A stretch of 32,232 bases of DNA from Bacillota bacterium (GTDB lineage Bacteria > Bacillota > Dethiobacteria > DTU022 > UBA8154), in the NCBI GenBank assembly GCA_029778075.1, contig JAKORA010000214.1, positions 1 through 32,232 of the forward strand, in the 5' to 3' direction. Each line of letters opens with the position of its first letter. Positions within the stretch are counted from its first letter, which is position 1. The position numbers were made by a program, and so were the translations under genes. Shown here one piece after another: positions 31,561 through 32,232 of this stretch. The notes below the pieces were generated by a model. That model saw nothing but the letters and a program-made list of their open reading frames with translations. It did not search any database and had not been told where the DNA came from.

Positions 31561-31704
31561 GAAGATGGCTCGGCGGACACGTCTCGTTTAGCCCCGCTAC
31601 CGTTTTATGGAAGCAGCGTTTTGCTGTGGGCGAGAACGATTTGTGGAGCGAAGTCAAAAAGTTTACGGTGAAGCGAAGGCCAAAAACGAATAATAACAGC
31701 CCTG
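31561..31704 (+). repeat. Repeat family A 5' part with tail of B (block 4)
   Basis: GATGGCTCGGCGGACACG is the end of a B 5' part. It is followed by the A leader CTCGTTTAGCCCCGCTACCG, the left terminal repeat AGCGTTTTGCTGTGGGCG (31614-31631) and the GTGGAGCGAAGTCAAAAAG segment. The element breaks after GAAGGCCAAAAACGA, well before the central hairpin, so it is truncated. DNA from 31449 to 31560 is AT-rich with no feature seen. Confidence 0.8.
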
Positions 31705-31832
31705 CTTAGAAACGGCTTCATGCTCTGCAGGGGTGGCGCAAGGTTGGGGCGAGCGAAATTGCAGCTTGAGCCCGCAGGTTCAGCGAAGCGAGGGCTCGAG
31801 ATGGCCCGACGGATACATCTGCCGATGTTGCG
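31705..31832 (+). repeat. Repeat family B, 5' part (block 4)
   Basis: Leader TTAGAAACGGCTTCATGCTC, left terminal repeat GGGGTGGCGCAAGGTTGG (31730-31747), then GCAGCTTGAGCCCGCAGGTT and GATGGCCCGACGGATACATC, changing to the A leader exactly as in block 2. Confidence 0.85.
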
Positions 31833-32016
31833 CTTTTAGTTTTCTCGTTTAGCCCCAGTTACCTTTCTGTGGAAGCAGCGCTTTGCTGTGGGCGTGAGCC
31901 ACTTGTGAAGCGAAGTCGAAAAGTTCACGGCGACGCGAAGGCCGAAGACGACCCTGCCGACATGGACGTCGGCAGCTGGCCTCTGACCATGGATGAAGAT
32001 TGTCCAAGTAGTCAGC
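31833..32016 (+). repeat. Repeat family A with leader, 5' part (block 4)
   Basis: Leader TTTTAGTTTTCTCGTTTAGC, left terminal repeat AGCGCTTTGCTGTGGGCG (31877-31894), then GTGAAGCGAAGTCGAAAAG and the central hairpin TGCCGACATGGACGTCGGCA (about 31955-31974). It is broken at the same point as the copies in blocks 1 and 2. Confidence 0.85.
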
Positions 32017-32232
32017 GTTTAGATCCCGTGCTGCTTCCGCAGGGGTGGCGTAAGGTTGTGGCGAGCGAAATGTGCGCTTGAGCCAGCAGGTTCAGCAAAG
32101 CGAGGGCTCGAGATGGCCCAGCGGACATGGACGTCCGCCGCCGGCAGCGCGAACATGGAAGTGAGCTCTGCCGGGAAGGCCAATCGAGAGCCTGAGCTGA
32201 GCTGCAAAACCGGCCTCAAGCGAACGCTAAAG
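32017..32232 (+). repeat. Repeat family B, near complete, cut by window end (block 4)
   Basis: Leader GTTTAGATCCCGTGCTGCTT, left terminal repeat GGGGTGGCGTAAGGTTGTGG (32042-32061), central hairpin GCGGACATGGACGTCCGC (32121-32138), then the same interior as the block 1 copy (GAGCTCTGCCGGGAAGGCC and so on) up to CCTCAAGCGAACG. The right terminal repeat is expected just past the window. Confidence 0.85.

Overview
The window looks like chromosome of an anaerobic, endospore-forming Firmicute, most likely a Clostridia/Peptococcaceae-type organism. The reasons are: spore genes (gpr, a SpoIIP-family amidase, a YtpB/DUF2600 terpene synthase), Gram-positive gene order (alr-ndoAI-ndoA; rpsT near holA and gpr), strong AGGAGG ribosome sites with many GTG/TTG starts, and ferrous-iron uptake genes behind a Bacillus-type Fur box. 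No rRNA, tRNA, CRISPR array or transposase gene was seen.

Layout. 1-440: GC-rich non-coding repeats. 445-1880 (-): DUF3343 plus a cysteine-desulfurase-family enzyme. 2043-4042 (-): DUF1614 membrane protein plus SpoIIP-family protein. 4291-6153 (-): serA-fmdB. 6261-6995 (-): class-I glutamine amidotransferase-like hydrolase. 7117-9036 (-): alr-ndoAI-ndoA (cell-wall D-alanine plus MazEF-type toxin-antitoxin). 9172-10470 (-): homoserine dehydrogenase. 10653-12932: glycosyltransferase-like gene, a divergent RmlB-like dehydratase and a 55-aa ORF. 13157-17460: a Cys-rich, possibly spore-related protein, a secreted CAP protein and two unknown proteins that end back to back. 17484-18328: the most complex repeat block. 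18403-21632: small ORF, YtpB-like synthase, prenyl-diphosphate synthase and LolA-like protein. 21793-23388: bifunctional NAD(P)H-hydrate repair enzyme. 23597-25268 (+): lipoprotein deacetylase and DUF456 protein. 25293-26312 (-): gpr. 26557-26898 (-): small holin-like membrane protein. 27172-27447 (+): rpsT, directly followed by an inverted repeat element. 27812-30188 (-): feoA-feoB-zinc-ribbon operon under two Fur-like boxes. 30369-31448 (-): holA. 31561-32232: repeats running off the window.

How genes fit together. Prenyl synthase and YtpB-like cyclase could make a long-chain (C30-C35 type) terpene. Nnr, LolA-like, alr, ndoAI and ndoA lie in the relative order familiar from Gram-positives, but about 12 kb of other genes sits between the LolA-like gene and alr. 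FeoA, FeoB and the Cys-rich peptide form one iron-regulated unit.

The most unusual content is a pair of non-coding palindromic repeat families, called A and B here. Each is about 210-250 bp, with terminal inverted repeats, a one-sided leader and a central hairpin whose flanking stem bases co-vary between copies. They occur alone (A after rpsT), side by side (block 1), in a roughly 313-bp alternating B-A array (blocks 2 and 4), and as A-within-B-within-A in block 2. They look like a non-autonomous mobile or structured-nucleic-acid element. I do not recognise a named family.
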